Assembly: GCA_951640195.1 (NCBI GenBank)
Contig: OX621166.1
Coordinates: 1,232,501-1,296,500, forward strand
DNA from: Porpolomopsis calyptriformis
Lineage: Eukaryota; Basidiomycota; Agaricomycetes; Agaricales; Hygrophoraceae
Length of the DNA stretch: 64,000 bases
Direction of reading: 5' to 3'
In this document: one piece after another, positions 10,383 through 23,344 of the stretch
Layout: every line of letters starts with the position of its first letter
Numbering within the stretch: position 1 is the stretch's first letter
Notes under the pieces: generated by a model
The model's input: the letters and a program-made list of their open reading frames with translations, nothing else
The model's database searches: none
What the model was told of the DNA's origin: nothing
Made by a program: the position numbers and the translations under genes

Positions 10383-11309
10383 GTTGCCCAAATTACTTCA
10401 CTGTTGTTTTCTCCAGATGGCATGCAAGTCTTAGGATCCCGCGATCATTTGGTCGAACTTTGGGATGCAGGCACAGGGACCCACTTGAAAACTCTGAAAG
10501 GGCATTCAGGGAGAGTTCGATCTGTTGCCATTTCTCCTGAGGGCTTTCAAGCCGTGTCGGGATCTCAGGATGCGACAGTGCGACAGTGGGATTTGGTGAA
10601 CGGGGTTCAATTGAGGGCACTCAAGATGAAGGATTCTGCAGCTGGCATTAAGTCTGTTGCATTTGCTCCAAACGCCCCATACATTGTATCTGGTTCTGAC
10701 GACCACAGAGTTCTTCTATGGAATTCTGTTACTGGCGACTGTCTGATCGAATACGTTGGACACTCACAAGCTGTGCAGTCCATTGGATTCTCCTTAGACG
10801 GTACCCGGATTGCGTCCAGCTCTCATGACAGAACAGTTATATTGTGGAATACTGCGACAGGCGAACAGTTGAATACACTCACTGGTCATTCTAATTGGGT
10901 CCAATCAGTGACATTTTCTCCAGATGGTGCTTGGGTCACTTCAGGATCGTTCAATGGGACCATTCGATTATGGAGTGTCGCCAGTGGAGATTTACTCCAA
11001 ATTTTTGAGCCAGAACACACAGGCCCCCTATCCATCTCTCTGTTCATCTCTCAGGACCAGAGATATATCATCACGGCCAATGATTATTTCTCAATTTCTG
11101 CACAGTTCTGTCCCATAGATAGCCCAACACAGCATCTAAACAGCTTTATCTTGAAAGGTGGCTGGATACATTCGTTGAAATCTGGACAGCAGGTTTGTTG
11201 GATTCTGGTCGCATATCGGGGCACATTTGCTGCCAAGGATGATTGTGTTGCATTGGGAACAGTCAAGGGAATGGTCGTCTTCTTAAACTTCAGCAGATTG
11301 TCTTTGTGA
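10383..11309 (+). pseudogene. WD40 blades and NLR-type C-terminus, 5'-less fragment
   Basis: The frame is open for about 300 codons with five WD40 blades (VAQITSLLFSPDG..ELWD; VRSVAISPEG..RQWD; IKSVAFAPNA..LLWN; VQSIGFSLDG..ILWN; VQSVTFSPDG..RLWS). It ends with CWILVAYRGTFAAKDDC...ALGTVKG, the tail that closes NACHT-WD40 NLRs. There is no ATG before the first blade; a TAG at 10380-10382 precedes it, either a stop or a splice acceptor. It could be the 3' end of the NLR relic at 261-8644, displaced by the sequence at 8645-10380, or part of a second NLR. Unlike the upstream part it has no internal stops. Confidence 0.65.
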
Positions 11310-12480
11310 AGTATATGAATGTTTCTTGCCTGTTTCCCCCCCTTCTTTCAATATGTAGTCCTAGCTGCAGGACCATGGTTGGCCTTCACGGTAGAGATGG
11401 TCTACGGTTCCATGTCCTATTCCCTCATTTTCAACCATATGTTTTGCCTTTATCCGCAACCAAATGCGTCTGTAATTCCCAAGTGTGCCAGATATATTTC
11501 CATGAGTATAAATCCTCATGGAGCATTTCTAAATGAAATCCCTTAGCAAAGTTGAAGCAAACATATGCGTGCAGCTGATTCACTGACTTCAGGGTTATAA
11601 TTGCTTATGCTAGATTTACTATCTGGTGGATTGAATATTGACAAGCTTGATCACAATGTTTCTGACGACAGAGTCCAAATTCACCTGAGCTGAAGTCAGG
11701 CGGCAAACCCACTGTTGAATGATCGGTGGTGGAGTGGTAGACTGAGAGACACTGATTGCATGGCACAGTTGAGTGAGAAAAGGTCAAGAGATGGCTGGAC
11801 CTACATTCAAAACACTTTGAGGGTGTGAACCCGCAATAAAACATTGGGACAGAACAGCAGGAATGTTTAGGAAGTATTCCCAGCCCTATCCTATGTCCTG
11901 TTACAACTTGCGCCACTCTCGCGCGACATCTATCCCCAAATTGCAATGAGGCTCTGGCGGCCTCCAGCTACGCGATTGTTTTGAGAAGGGTGCAAAATAA
12001 ACCTTGGCCAAGAGAATAAAGGTGGCAGCTACGATCGAAGGGAAATGGGTGTTACAAATTGTGGTTGCGGTGATGGTAAGTCATCATAATTTTTAACAAC
12101 TGCCTGCTCGTCTTCTCCGTAAAACGATATACGGAAAGTGGAGTGAGTTTGTGGTAGGCTCGAGTATCACCAAATGTCATGGGAAATTGGGCAATTCTGA
12201 GGTTGAAGAGAAATCTTGCTGTAGGTTGGTGTAACTTCCTCTCGTCGAGGTTATGTCTGGGTAATGTATGAATAATGTGAGCGGAATGGCCATGACAAGA
12301 AACCCATTCACCTTTTGTCTTCCCCAGTGAGCAATAATTCCTAGATTGCTGTTAGTATTGTTACAGGAGCTGAGAGGCGCCTGAGTGGCCGGAGGGTTAT
12401 GACCTTATTCAAGTTGAAGTTGTCACATAAATCGTGGCTCAGTACGTAAAACAAAAATACATTATGGACATGCAGTACTT
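11310..12480. other. Intergenic, no gene recognised
   Basis: 1.17 kb between the WD40 fragment and the 3' end of the flippase gene. Short reading frames exist on both strands (for example 11605-11946 on the minus strand) but none shows a recognisable motif. I see no terminal repeats. Confidence 0.5.
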
Positions 12481-15400
12481 TCAGTAACCAGACGGTTTGG
12501 CGTTTGACTTGGACGTATCGTATGCTCTAATCAACTTCGTTTGGTCTTGCCGACCATTCTCTGTCTGGCTGAAAGCAAACCCACGATTCCGCCGCATGCG
12601 TTGGACAGCCCGAACTTTTTTGATGGCTTTCTGGAACCTATGCCACACCAGCGGTGAGTGACGTTATGGGAAAAAGAAGAACGTCGCTTACTGTTCTTGC
12701 CGAGGTCGGTAGTCAGGAATATTATACTTTTGAAGCTCTTGAGCAATATGGTAAGGCGCCGGATTGTAAGTTCTCCGATAGCTGCAAATCGAAGGAAATC
12801 AGAAGGGTAATCTACTGAGGTGTGGAAGAGACACACTATTTCCAAGCAAAGTCACGGGAAAGGCATAAAATCGGCACAACAATGAGGGTAAAATAAAAGA
12901 TCCCGTCTGTCCACAATCGAGGGACAATGCCATAATACTCCGTAGAAAATCCAATGGCAGGGGCGATCACTGCGTACAGTGGGAGAAAAAACATTGTAAA
13001 GATGAAGGACCCAGGAATTGCTGCAAAAAAAATTGGTTGGCGATGTCCTCTTAATCGAGATGTCAAAGATCGCATACCAGCTAGGGTGTATTTGGTCCAT
13101 AAACTGTATGAGCATGGATGTCAGTTCTGATTCATGCAAATAAAAGCATGGTGACGGACTCGGAAATCAGAGCGGCTTTGCCAAGAACTGTTAAAAGCAC
13201 TGCAAGATACAGAGTTGTACCCCAGAACCAATGGCCGGAATCAAAGCCCGTCGCTTGTTTCAGATCACCCCAGAAGAGGATGATGGAGAAAACGAATAGA
13301 ACCTGGTTCAAGGGTTATTTGTGAAGGAGATATCTCATTGGAATTTGACAACCCATGACACGCACGAGACTGTGATAGAGAGCGTTTCCAACCCATAGCC
13401 AAAATGCAGTTTTTGTGAAAAATGCATTCTTCTGCCCGAGAATATACAACTGGGGGTACCGGTCCAGTATCCGTGCGGAAACGAATTGGTCGAAAACCCC
13501 GATAACCAGAGGTGGTAACACCGTAAATACCACGTTGTATAGTGACAAGGTCCATGACTCGTAAGCGATCTGCCCTGAGAAGTTGTTGAAAAACGAGAAC
13601 TGCCGGTCGAACTCAGCATTGAGTATCGTGCAGAAGAAGGCATATCACACACCCAGAATTGCGTCATGTATAATACAATGTTTTTATAGAAGGAGTCTAA
13701 ACCGAATCGTATAGTGAGGACGGAATAGTAAGATAGACGAGACGGGCACAAACACAGTATGAGTTTAGATAATCGGCGATAACTCCACGCGCCATGAACC
13801 AAGAGGAGCTTCTTCAGGAATCGAAATTGGGAAATTGAAACATCAGCAGAGCGAGCAGCTTGGAGACCCTTCCACGGAATTAAGTTGAGAAATATACAGA
13901 AATTTGATGGGACAAACCTCGACGCCGGAAATGCCAACGCCAACGTGTGCAGCCTGGATCATGCTGACGTCATTAGCACCATCTCCAATCGCAAGCAAGA
14001 TGGCTTTCTGAGTGTTCTTGACGAGTTTGACCACAAGGGCTTTCTGCAAAGGTGAAACCCGGCCTAGAGCCAAATGTCAGAAACCAAGTGCTTTGGTAGT
14101 GAAATCTCCTACAGCAAATGACGGCCTTGCACATGACTGCGAGTTCCAGGAATGTCTTGGACAAGTCCTTCTCCAAAGCGAAGGCTAGGCTCTTGCCGTC
14201 TGATAGAAGAAGAAAATAAGAAAGGAAAATTAGACATTTCCATTACTTACCTATAATGAGAGCCAAATCCTCAAGCTCCCCTGCGCTACGCTGATTCTGT
14301 ATAGCGGAAAGTCGCTTCCTGAGGAATTCTTGAGTTTCGTGGGCCGTGTCCTCGTTAACAACAACCTGGGTAACGAGCTAAACAATCGTCCGCGTTTATT
14401 TGTATAAATCATACCAAATTCATTGACTCGGATATTAATCGACATGACATCCCAATGTTGATAGCCGTCTCTTGTCGGTCACCAGTCAGCACCCAAACCT
14501 GTGTATAGACGGGGGGTAAGCTTATTCCCTGTTAAGAACTTAAAAATCGAACTTTGATGCCAGCTAATTGGAGGGTATGGATAGTGTCTGGAACACCATC
14601 CTGCAATTTATCCTCGACCGCTGTCGCTCCTAAAAGAAACATGTCCTTCTCGATTAGTTCAGCTGCTTGGTCGAGCGCTTCCCCTCTGCCGTTAATTGTA
14701 GCGGCTGCTTGGTCGTAAATGGTGGCCCATTGACGATACTCTGCTTCTGAGATGTCGCGGACGGCTAGACACAACGTCCGGAGGCCTTCAGTGGCATATT
14801 CCTGGTAAATGGGCCATGAACTTCAGCAAAATAAAAACAAATGGAAGACGGACTTCCAAGTGAAGCAATGTCTTTTCCACGTAGGGATGATTCTTATTCA
14901 CCCGGTCTACGATCACGGTGTCAGCACCCTTGCAGTAGAGTTTGATTTGTCCATCTTGCAAACGAACGACGGTTGACATTCGTTTCCGGTTCGAGTTGAA
15001 CTCGCAAACTTTCAATATCTCAAACTCTTGAGTAACTCCTTGGACAGTCACGAAAACGGATTTTGGGTTGCGGGTCTGAACAGAAAGCGTCAACCATACC
15101 GTCATGCTACCAGGAATGAGACGTACGTGAAATCTGTAACCCAAAAGTTCTGCACCAGCTACCAATGCTGCTTCGTCAGGACTACTAGCTTGGTAGTGAA
15201 TCTTGCCATCGCGGTCTTCTGGAATCACAGTATGGCAAACGGCGAGCAACGTTAGAAATTCCTTCAGGGCCTCTCTCTCCTTGTCGTGTGGGCTAGGACC
15301 AGTATTCACGAAGGGATTGTCGCCATCTTCGAGAAATGTTCTCATCTCTGAGAATGTCTTCCATCCATCTTTACCGTCCTCTCCCTCACCTCGCTTTGTC

Positions 15401-17450
15401 TCGTCTACAACATCGGCATAAGCAACGCCAGCAATGCTACAACATCGAAATTCCATCTCGTTGCGAGTTAGAGTGCCGGTTTTATCGCTGAACACATAGT
15501 CTATCTGACCAAGTTCTTCGACAAGAGATGAGGTTCGGCAAAGTGCGGGGGTATCGGTCTTGGCATGGTACATATCAAGGTCGTAATTGATTAATAAAGC
15601 TTGCTGGAATTTGACGACTTCCATCGTTACGATGAGCGAGATGGGGATTAGATTGTTGTATAGGATAATGAACGTTAAGATGTCTGAGTACGTCATTAAC
15701 AAAGCTCACCACGCCAGGACAAATTGACAAACCTTCAAGGAAACCCTTGGCTAGTGCGAATAGAATGTAAGCACGATAGTAAACTTGAGGGCAACTGCTA
15801 CTAACCTCGACCACTTAATGAAGATGTTTCGAATAGATACCATTGTTGCGTGGAAAAGAACCACTGCAATTTACTTAGTTCGTGCCCGATTTATAGCGGT
15901 AAATTGACACACAATTCTAATGCTGCTACCGATAGTGGATCCTGCCGATAGCGCAAGTAACAGCACGAACAGGAATACGATTTGCAAGTTGACTTGTCGT
16001 TCGACGGCCGTTCGCTTGATCGGGGCCGCTCTAACGTGTAAACGTAGAGTTATGAGTCTCTGGGTCTCCAGGCGGAGGCAACTTACGTGGCGTTTCGCAT
16101 AAGTTTCGTCTCGTGCCCCGTGAATACGACCAGTCCGTACACCCAAGGTGTGTTCCGAATCTGGGCACCTCGAAGCAACAACTGGTCGGGACCCAATGGA
16201 ACCTGCTTCGGCAGCCCTTCACTGGTGATGAGATCAAGAGTACCCTCATAAGTGTAAAGTGAATTGTTTGGCTGTTCGGAGCGAAGTGAACCATGCAATG
16301 CGGTGACTAAGGAGGGAGAAGTCAAAGAAGACGTTTGGGGTGAAGCTTGTTTGATTTTGAGATTAGTCTCTCTATACACAACATTAGTTGACAGTGAAAA
16401 AATAGACGCTCTTGAAATTACCCATCAAGGTTTGATGTCTCAATATAACACAGCCCTTCAGGCTCGCTCGAACTGATGAGTACCAAGTCTGCAGGGATGA
16501 AGTCGTCACTTTCCAGGCGGATGACATCACCAACTTGAATGTCTTTCCACCTCTTGTCAGCGAATGTAGAATGCCGAGCTAACACTTTCGTCCTACGCGC
16601 GTTGAGTTCGGAGTCAGAGTGGCGTCGTTTCTAGAGGAAGACGAATCAGGTCAAACGCACAGTCAGACGGTCGCTACTTTCATGCTACATACCAGGTCTT
16701 CTTGAAGCTCTTTAAACGCGGAAGCAGCAAGGACAAGGGCCAGTGGAACAATAGTAGTATAGCGATTAGTGGGTGAAACATCAGGAATTTGTTGGATGCA
16801 AGCAGTGAAGAGGAAGAAGAGATTGGCGTATTTTGAAAACTGCTCTGCGCAAAGAAGTGAGTAGCCTGGAAGTACGTTAGGGGGGTGTAGGTACCAGCGA
16901 GGAATTTGGGAAGGAATGTTGCGGCGTTATATTTGCTCGTAGAGACAAAGTTGGAGCAAAAATCAACGTTGGCGTCCTCGTTATTGAGTGCAACAACTCT
17001 GTCTCCCAAAACTATCTTCTCCCTTTGCCATGGCCATTTCCATTTCCGTCTGCGGGGTAGGGATTTGTTCTCTTCTACACGAAACGGCCGCGAAAATGGG
17101 GCCGGACCAGGAAACGGTGGGTCGGAAGCTGATTGGAAGGTATCGTCATCAAAGACCCATTCTGTAGGAAGTTCTTCCCCAAGTGAGTTCGGTTTTGAGA
17201 ACCCTGGACCAGCAGGAGGTAATGCGCCTTCACCCAGAAGGTGACCGTTCTGCTCCGACGGTATCGACGGTGGGGGTCGACCGAATGCCGAGTCCGGTAC
17301 GTCATCCTCGTCGTCGAAAAAAGGATCGAGAAGCTGAGATTGGCCCTGAGCAGAAGGTGGAGGATAACCGCTGTTTGCTTGTTGGTATTGGAGAGCAGCG
17401 GCAGGGTTATTGAGAGAGACCAGCCGAGCAAAATCCAAATTGTCGCTCAT
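12481..17450 (-). CDS. drs2: P4-ATPase phospholipid flippase, Drs2 type
   Basis: Translocates aminophospholipids to the cytosolic leaflet of the trans-Golgi and endosomal membranes. ATG 17450 ([13 protein letters not shown]) is the first methionine; a long acidic, Pro-rich N-terminus leads to [19 protein letters not shown] and the first membrane segments. Then come the A domain, the phosphorylation loop ([16 protein letters not shown], near 15,470-15,500), the nucleotide-binding domain with [23 protein letters not shown], the hinge motif [11 protein letters not shown] (about 13,970) and the C-terminal membrane helices. The tail [16 protein letters not shown] is the conserved C-terminal motif of Drs2 proteins. 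The gene has many short introns. Its 5' end faces the 3' end of the TFIIIA-like gene 67 bases away. Exon joins not all resolved. Confidence 0.9.
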
Positions 17451-17516
17451 CGTCACGGACTGCGAGCGGAAGGTCAAAATTGATTCGACTGCGACTCGCC
17501 ACGTATCTAACCACAG

Positions 17517-19147
17517 CTAACCACAGCTTATTACAAACACTCTCCTCTTTCTCCTCACCCATTCGTCTACTCCCTCTCTCTCCACTTCAACTTGGTGTCT
17601 GGCCCGCAGATGTCGCCAGAGGTCATATCCTCGGCTAAACACAAAATGACACTCGCTGCCACCAGCAATTATCGTATCCGTGAACCCCAACTCGCTCAGG
17701 TGTGGAAACGGGCACTCCAATGCCTTCGCGCCTTCCACCCGTTGTTTGGCTTGCAAAGCGTACGTCTTGCCTGTAATCCTCTCAATATCGATGCCCGCTG
17801 CTACCTTGTCGGTTTGGGCGCGCGTGATGGTCTTCGGGTGTTCGTCGGATGAATCAAACGACTCTGACGGAGCTGAAAAGTGACATCTCGATAAATGGCG
17901 TTGTAAGAGGTGTTTATATCCATATGCGCGCTTGCACTTATCGTCAGGACACACATGGTCACGACGCCCGAGGTGTGCAACGTTAGTATGGATAACCAAC
18001 GCCTTCTTCTACCACAATGTGTAAAATCGACTATCAAATAAAAGACTGTTTGGACAAAAAAAGACTCACTGATTTAAAGTCTCTATCACAGTTCACGATC
18101 TCGCATTTCCAATCTCTTCCGAAGTCTCCTCCTCGCCGTCTAGATGGTCCATCATCTAATTCAATATCAGAGCCTACGGCAATAGCTGCCTCAATCTCAG
18201 CTCCTTGGTCACGCTGTTCGTGAATCTTTTCATGTGCGCGCAGGCCCTTACGACTTGAAAATGTTTTCCCGCTGCATGAAAGATGAGGACATGTCGGCGG
18301 GTGTGCGACGCGAATGTGGTGCTGGAGCGCTGTCCAAGTGGAATAATAAGCTGGAGGCTCATCCCCAGTGGGAAGACATTCTTGGCGGATACAAGTATAG
18401 CGTTTATCTGCACCGAGTGGTGAGAAAGAACCAAATCAACATCCGAACCGTACCATCATGGACTCTTGAATGGTTGCGAAAATGCTGACTAGTAGAAAAC
18501 GATTTGGTACAACCGACGTGATCACATCGGTATGGCTTAGTCCCAGCGGGAGCATGAGAGCCGCAGATATGTGCACGCAGTTGATGATGTTTTGTGAACG
18601 CCTCACTGCATTCGGCCTCTGAGCACTACCCCAGTTTCAGCGGACACTATGCATATCGTCACAGGAAATCACTCACCCCAAAAGGCTTGACACCTTTGTG
18701 TAAGGCTTCGTGCGCCCGAAGGTGCTGAGTTGTCCAGAAACGCTTTTCACAATTGGTTTCCGAACACAGTAGCGGTCTGGCCGATTGTGGGAGGTGACTT
18801 CTGGAATGGGCTTGGAGGTGGGTCTCGCGCAAGTACGATTTACCACAAGTAGCGCAAACAAAAGGGCGCTGAAAAGATGCGTTAAACTCTTTAAAGGCCG
18901 TTGAACAAATCAGTTACTTCTCCTGTATGTGAACGCTCGTGTTCTGTTAAACGAGATGGTTTTGTATAACTTTTTTCACAGCCTGAGCGAGTGCATCTAT
19001 AAGGCTTCCCGGTTTTGACAACTGAACTTGGACAGGATGCCATTCAAAGACTTGTTCACGTTGCTTGTAGCGGTATATAAATGGTAAATCAAAAAAAGGT
19101 TCACGTGATCCGCTCACCCCAGATGGATGTTTGATTCTGTTTGGCAT
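17517..19147 (-). CDS. TFIIIA-like C2H2 zinc-finger protein
   Basis: Probable RNA polymerase III transcription factor IIIA, which binds the 5S rRNA gene. From ATG 19147 (MPNRIKHPSG) exons give a row of C2H2 fingers: YRCTRSGCEKSYTKPSRL, FVCATCGKSYLRETHL, LLCSETNCEKRFWTTQHL, CSEAECSEAFTKHHQL, YRCDHVGCTKSFSTSQHF, then less regular fingers including HVCPDDKCKRAYGYKHL and a C-terminal one near ECHFVFSRGYDLWRHLRARH. It ends VFVISCG at 17517. Nine or so fingers and the wide gap before the last match fungal TFIIIA. An alternative start, MAKEVVCSCRF, lies 42 bases upstream (19189). The name rests on finger number and spacing, so another multi-finger factor is possible. At least five introns. Confidence 0.65.
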
Positions 19148-19267
19148 CGTCCTCCGAAAACGACAAGAACAAACAACTTCTTTGGCCACACCAAATAAAT
19201 ATTACTCAATAAGTACTTCTAGGATTAACTCTTGCCTGATACGGCAAAAGAGTGAGGAATATAAGTA

Positions 19268-22200
19268 TCACGCTAAGCAACCACTGAATAACGCCTGCAC
19301 CTCAGCAGCCAGCTTCAAATGATCGACCTCTTCGCCTTGTCCACTATTCACGCCAGACCAAGCCTCCAGCCCAACCTCCGACCCTCCGAAGGTACTGCTT
19401 CCCCCATCTTGTCCAGCACCACCATCTACTAACGGCCTCATAGATTTCCAGAATTCCGAAAAATCAAAATCCACAAGCCCATTCTGCACCACCGCCAAAT
19501 CCGCCATAGCCTCATCCTGAGGGTTATCGGATAACACGTCCCCACTACTCTCGCAATCGGAAAGGAAGGCGCTCAGATCGTCGAGACTGGTCGGACTCGG
19601 AACACCTGCAGGGAAGATACCATCAAGATCCAGCGGATTCTTGGTCACAAAGGATCCATCCGAGTAGGGAGCCACCGGATCGCCGAGACTAATAGATGGA
19701 AGCTCATCACTCGAACCATCGTTACAGGGTGGAGACAGCAGTGGACTAGTTGGTGGCGGAGGGGACGAGGGAGGCAAGCCAGACCAATGTTGCATGACAA
19801 ATTCCTGGTCAAATCCGCTGTTCTGATCCGAGGCGCTTCTATCGTCCTCCTCCTCATCATCTTCAAATGACTCCACATCTCCCTCTCCATCACTGCTTGC
19901 GATCGGTAGCGAGCTTGAAAGAAAACTCGACTCCTCAAGCCCATCATTCAACTCCTGGCTCAAGGCACATGGGCTATCATCTTCACTACCTCCCTCCCCA
20001 ATTTCCCTTTCTACAACAACCTTCCCAGTCGGTGATAACTTTTTCTTTCCAAGCGCCACCCCAACTGGAGAACACGGCGGGCTTCTACTTCTCGCAAGTC
20101 TGTGGAATTGACCATTCTTCAATGACTTGGGCGTCGGTGTAAACAAGGATGAAGAAACACCCCACGGTGTCGACGGACTCTGCGGTTGACCCTTCCCCCT
20201 GGGCGTACGTGGAGGATCAAGACGAGGAGGCATTACAAGTGGTGATGAAGGGGGTGGCGGCGATGAGGGGGGAAGTGACAACTCGGACGCAAAAATAGGT
20301 AAACGAGGTGGTGAACTCGCCATGACCGGCTTCCTCGCCGATATACCCGAAGCCTGCATCCCGCTCGTCTGAGGAATAACGAGCGTGGCTCTTTGACCTG
20401 AAACCTGGTTGTGTTTACTCCGTTTTCCTTCCTTCTTGCCAGCAGAGCCCTTTTTGTTTTCGGATTCAGCGGCTGTGGCCTGTAAGTGTTCCTCAAATTC
20501 CTTGGAGAAGCGAGGTTTTGTGGCCGTTGTTGTGCGCGCCCATGCAGGTACAACATATGGTTTGTGCCTCCTCACGGGTGACGAGGACGTGACAGGGAAG
20601 CTCGGGCATTTGGCTGGACCCAGACCCGAGTTTGAAGGGCGGGGAGGGGATGTCAGTGGCCAAGCACGTGCATCACGGTAATGTGAATTCAAAGCATGTC
20701 GCTGTGAACTTGCGGTGGATGCAGGCTCTGATCGTCGCTTGCCAAAAGCTTCCGCACGACCGCGTACATTCTTCCGATGGGCCTGCTCACGCTCCAGCTC
20801 ATCCATAAAATCACTTAGTCTACGTTTTCGTGTGGCAATTGCGAACGGGGTTGGTGAGGAAGTAGCATTTTCCTTGTTCTCAAGCGGTTTAGGGCGGCTA
20901 GTATCCGTTGCTTTCAGTTTTGCGTCCTCTTTGTCAACCTTTCGTCGAAAGGCGCTGGGATTCACATTCTCCTTATCCAGAACTACGATGTCGTCCTCGG
21001 TAGGGGGTTTTTCGGGTTTGAAAATCAGCCTGGGTGAGGATTGCGAAGATTGTGCTGGCTTATTGACTTTCTCCGGCAGACAGGCAATGGATAACAGGTG
21101 CTTTAGGGCATCTACCAATGCAGGATTTGGGGCATCTGTATTGGGTGGCGAAGATGACAACGAGTTCGAATCGACTGCTGATAGAGCAGAGAGAAGGGCG
21201 GCATTTTGACCGGAGGTCGATAGGGCAGTTAGAATTGACATAAGGGATGAGTTGGTTGCGGGTGGTTGTCCAGATAGTGAGTCGGCTTGCGGTGGTGGAA
21301 GGTCACCGTCCATCAAAGTATGTGCCAAAGTCGACTTTTTACATTTACTCTTACTACCCCCATCACCACCAGGACGTCCTACTCTGCGCTTTGGAGGTCC
21401 AATGTATACCGTAGAGGAATGCAGGATGCGCTCGGAATGGGTGGTATGGCTCGGGGACGACAAGGTCGTCCCAGGAGATAAAGCTTGAGGGGGTGGGGTG
21501 GGGTGTCTCTTGAAGTATACGACATTCGTATCCTGAGTTGTGGCATGGGATGAGGCAGAGTGGGGCTTGGAATGTCCAGATGCGTGGGTGAACGATGGGA
21601 GATGAGAAGTAGATTGATTTGATTTAGATGATGGGTGCTTTGATGATTGATGCGATTTAGAAGCGTGGACTTGGCTTCGCTTGGATGGTGGGGGCGGAAG
21701 ACCCCATGATCTCAAAGCAGCTGGGAGGGTGGCCTTTTGCATTGGGGTTGTCTAAGGCTTTTGAGATCGGTCCCTAGAAGTAGACAACGACAAAACGTAC
21801 CTCACGCAAGGCGAATATGACTTCGAGAGCCTCATGCGTGGTCCCGAAATTCAAAACGGTGCCTGTGACGCAGACGGACTCTCGTTCGTCCGCAAGCAAA
21901 GCCCATGACATTAATCCCAAACCGACTGCCACACCCCTTGGCTGTTGGCAGGATGATTGAGCGTTGGAGTGTCTTGTATGACCAGAATCGCGAGGAACGG
22001 TCGAAGAGGAATTCGCCGAAATGTTTACAGGTGCTGGGGCCGACTGGGATTCCAAAGGATCAAGAACGTAGACGGAAAAGTCGCGTGAGTTATCTTGAAT
22101 GAGTTCCGGACTGAAAGGAAAACATGTGAGGCTGAGTTAATAACATGTGTAAGCACCAGTGACCTTGAACAACAGATGGTATCCAGACAAGCTTTTAGTG

Positions 22201-22462
22201 AGGCGGTGGCATATAAATCTTGTGGTTCTGGCGGAGGAATGGGTGTCGCGGTCTCTTGTAAGGATAATGTACTGGCATAATGAAAACCAGGGGTTTGTCT
22301 GCGGTGGACGAGCGAGACCGGAAATTTTCTGTAGGAACGAGCAAGAATGTACTGAGGTGAACTGTTAATAGAGTAAAGTAGTCGCACTACTCTGAGGATG
22401 AGTAAATATTCGATACCATCCGTTAAACACTTACAAGCCAGCGAATGACTTTCGCCGTTCAT
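19268..22462 (-). CDS. Ams2/SPT21-like protein
   Basis: Start ATG 22462 (MNGESHSLA). A short intron joins to VRLLYSINSSPQYILARS, and after more introns come ESQSAPAPVNISANSSS and VAVGLGLMSWALLADERESVCVTG, then PAALRSWGLPPPPSK. This N-terminal block resembles the Ams2/SPT21 domain (yeast Spt21 promotes histone gene transcription and silencing). The long remainder (about 800 residues, exon 19268-21742) is Ser-, Pro- and charge-rich and probably disordered, with KKRRVGRP-like basic patches (PPKRRVGRPGGDGG) and a very acidic C-terminal third ending in FDFSEFWKSM. I infer a nuclear, histone-gene or chromatin role from the family only. It is followed on the plus strand by the repeat protein gene with which it shares a divergent 145-base spacer. 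Confidence 0.55.
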
Positions 22463-22545
22463 CTTGAAGATGCACCGTGTAGAATGTCACGCTGGTCATT
22501 TGTGACAAACGCGTTTGGTCACGTGTTTTTAGGGGCTAGTTATTC

Positions 22546-22552
22546 TATATAA
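22546..22552 (+). promoter_or_regulatory. TATA box
   Basis: TATATAA about 55 bases before ATG 22607 of the repeat protein. It supports that gene being on the plus strand. Confidence 0.55.
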
Positions 22553-22606
22553 GGCGCTACTTCCAAGTCGCCCCTTAACTACCTACTTTACCCTCATACC
22601 TTTACC

Positions 22607-23344
22607 ATGTCTTATATTGGTCTTGGAATCACCTTCCCTTCCACCTCCCCTCTTGCCGCCCTAGAACAACCCATGTTAACCTCCATCCTTCTTACCTCGC
22701 CTCAACCTCCCTCTTCCCTCCGGGTTCGCTTTGCGGAGCTCCCCATCCCAGATCGCGAAGAGAATGATACCGAAAGTATCATCTCTACCCCCACCATTAC
22801 ACCCATCATCCGCAATACACCCCACAACTCCTCCATCATACCCATCCTTCGTACTTCGTCTGACAAGGCACAATTCTCCTCTCTCAGTGTCCACTTTGCT
22901 GGGCTCCCCATCCCGGACCGCAGAGAAAAAAGAACCGAATACATCTGTCCAACCCCCACCATTATACCCATCCTCCGCACTGCGTCCGACAACACGCAAC
23001 CCTCTTCCCTTCGTGTCCACTTTGCCGAACTCCCTATCCCAGATCGCAAAGAAAAAGGAACCGAAGACATCGCCCCCACCATTGTACCCATCCTCCGCAC
23101 TGCTTCCAACAACATACAACCCTCCTCCTTCCATGTCCACTTTGCTGAACTCCCAGTCCCAGACCGCACTCCCCTCAAAGATCGGAAGAATGAATCGAAG
23201 CCCATACTCGATCCTATCACCAATCTCCAACAGCTGGCACCCGTCGATGTTCTTAAGCCTAAAGCCGTCAGAATAGTCGAACGTGAGACACAAGGCCAAG
23301 CTGTCCTCATCCGGAGGAACGCCATCCGCAGATTCAACCGCTGA
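22607..23344 (+). CDS. Unknown protein with four RVxF-like repeats (245 aa)
   Basis: A single exon from ATG 22607 to TGA 23344. It begins MSYIGLGITFPSTSPLAAL. Four diverged repeats of about 45-50 residues follow, each built around a core like LRVHFAELPIPDR and then PTIxPILRTAS. The cores are VRFAELPIPDR, VHFAGLPIPDR, VHFAELPIPDR and VHFAELPVPDR. Two have arginine before VxF (RVRF, RVHF), the pattern of the RVxF docking motif for PP1-type phosphatases; that is a lead only. The tail is basic and ends RRNAIRRFNR. A TATA box supports expression. The minus strand also has long frames here, which I read as shadows of the repeats. No family recognised. Confidence 0.65.
   Translation: MSYIGLGITFPSTSPLAALEQPMLTSILLTSPQPPSSLRVRFAELPIPDREENDTESIISTPTITPIIRNTPHNSSIIPILRTSSDKAQFSSLSVHFAGLPIPDRREKRTEYICPTPTIIPILRTASDNTQPSSLRVHFAELPIPDRKEKGTEDIAPTIVPILRTASNNIQPSSFHVHFAELPVPDRTPLKDRKNESKPILDPITNLQQLAPVDVLKPKAVRIVERETQGQAVLIRRNAIRRFNR

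Noticed and set aside
19101..19108. TCACGTGA as a promoter element of the TFIIIA-like gene
   Set aside because: It lies downstream of the chosen start, within an intron, so a promoter role is less likely there; it is only mentioned in the site finding.
20715..21209. Plus-strand frame of 164 codons over the SPT21-like gene
   Set aside because: Antisense shadow of a low-complexity coding exon, no motif, no promoter.
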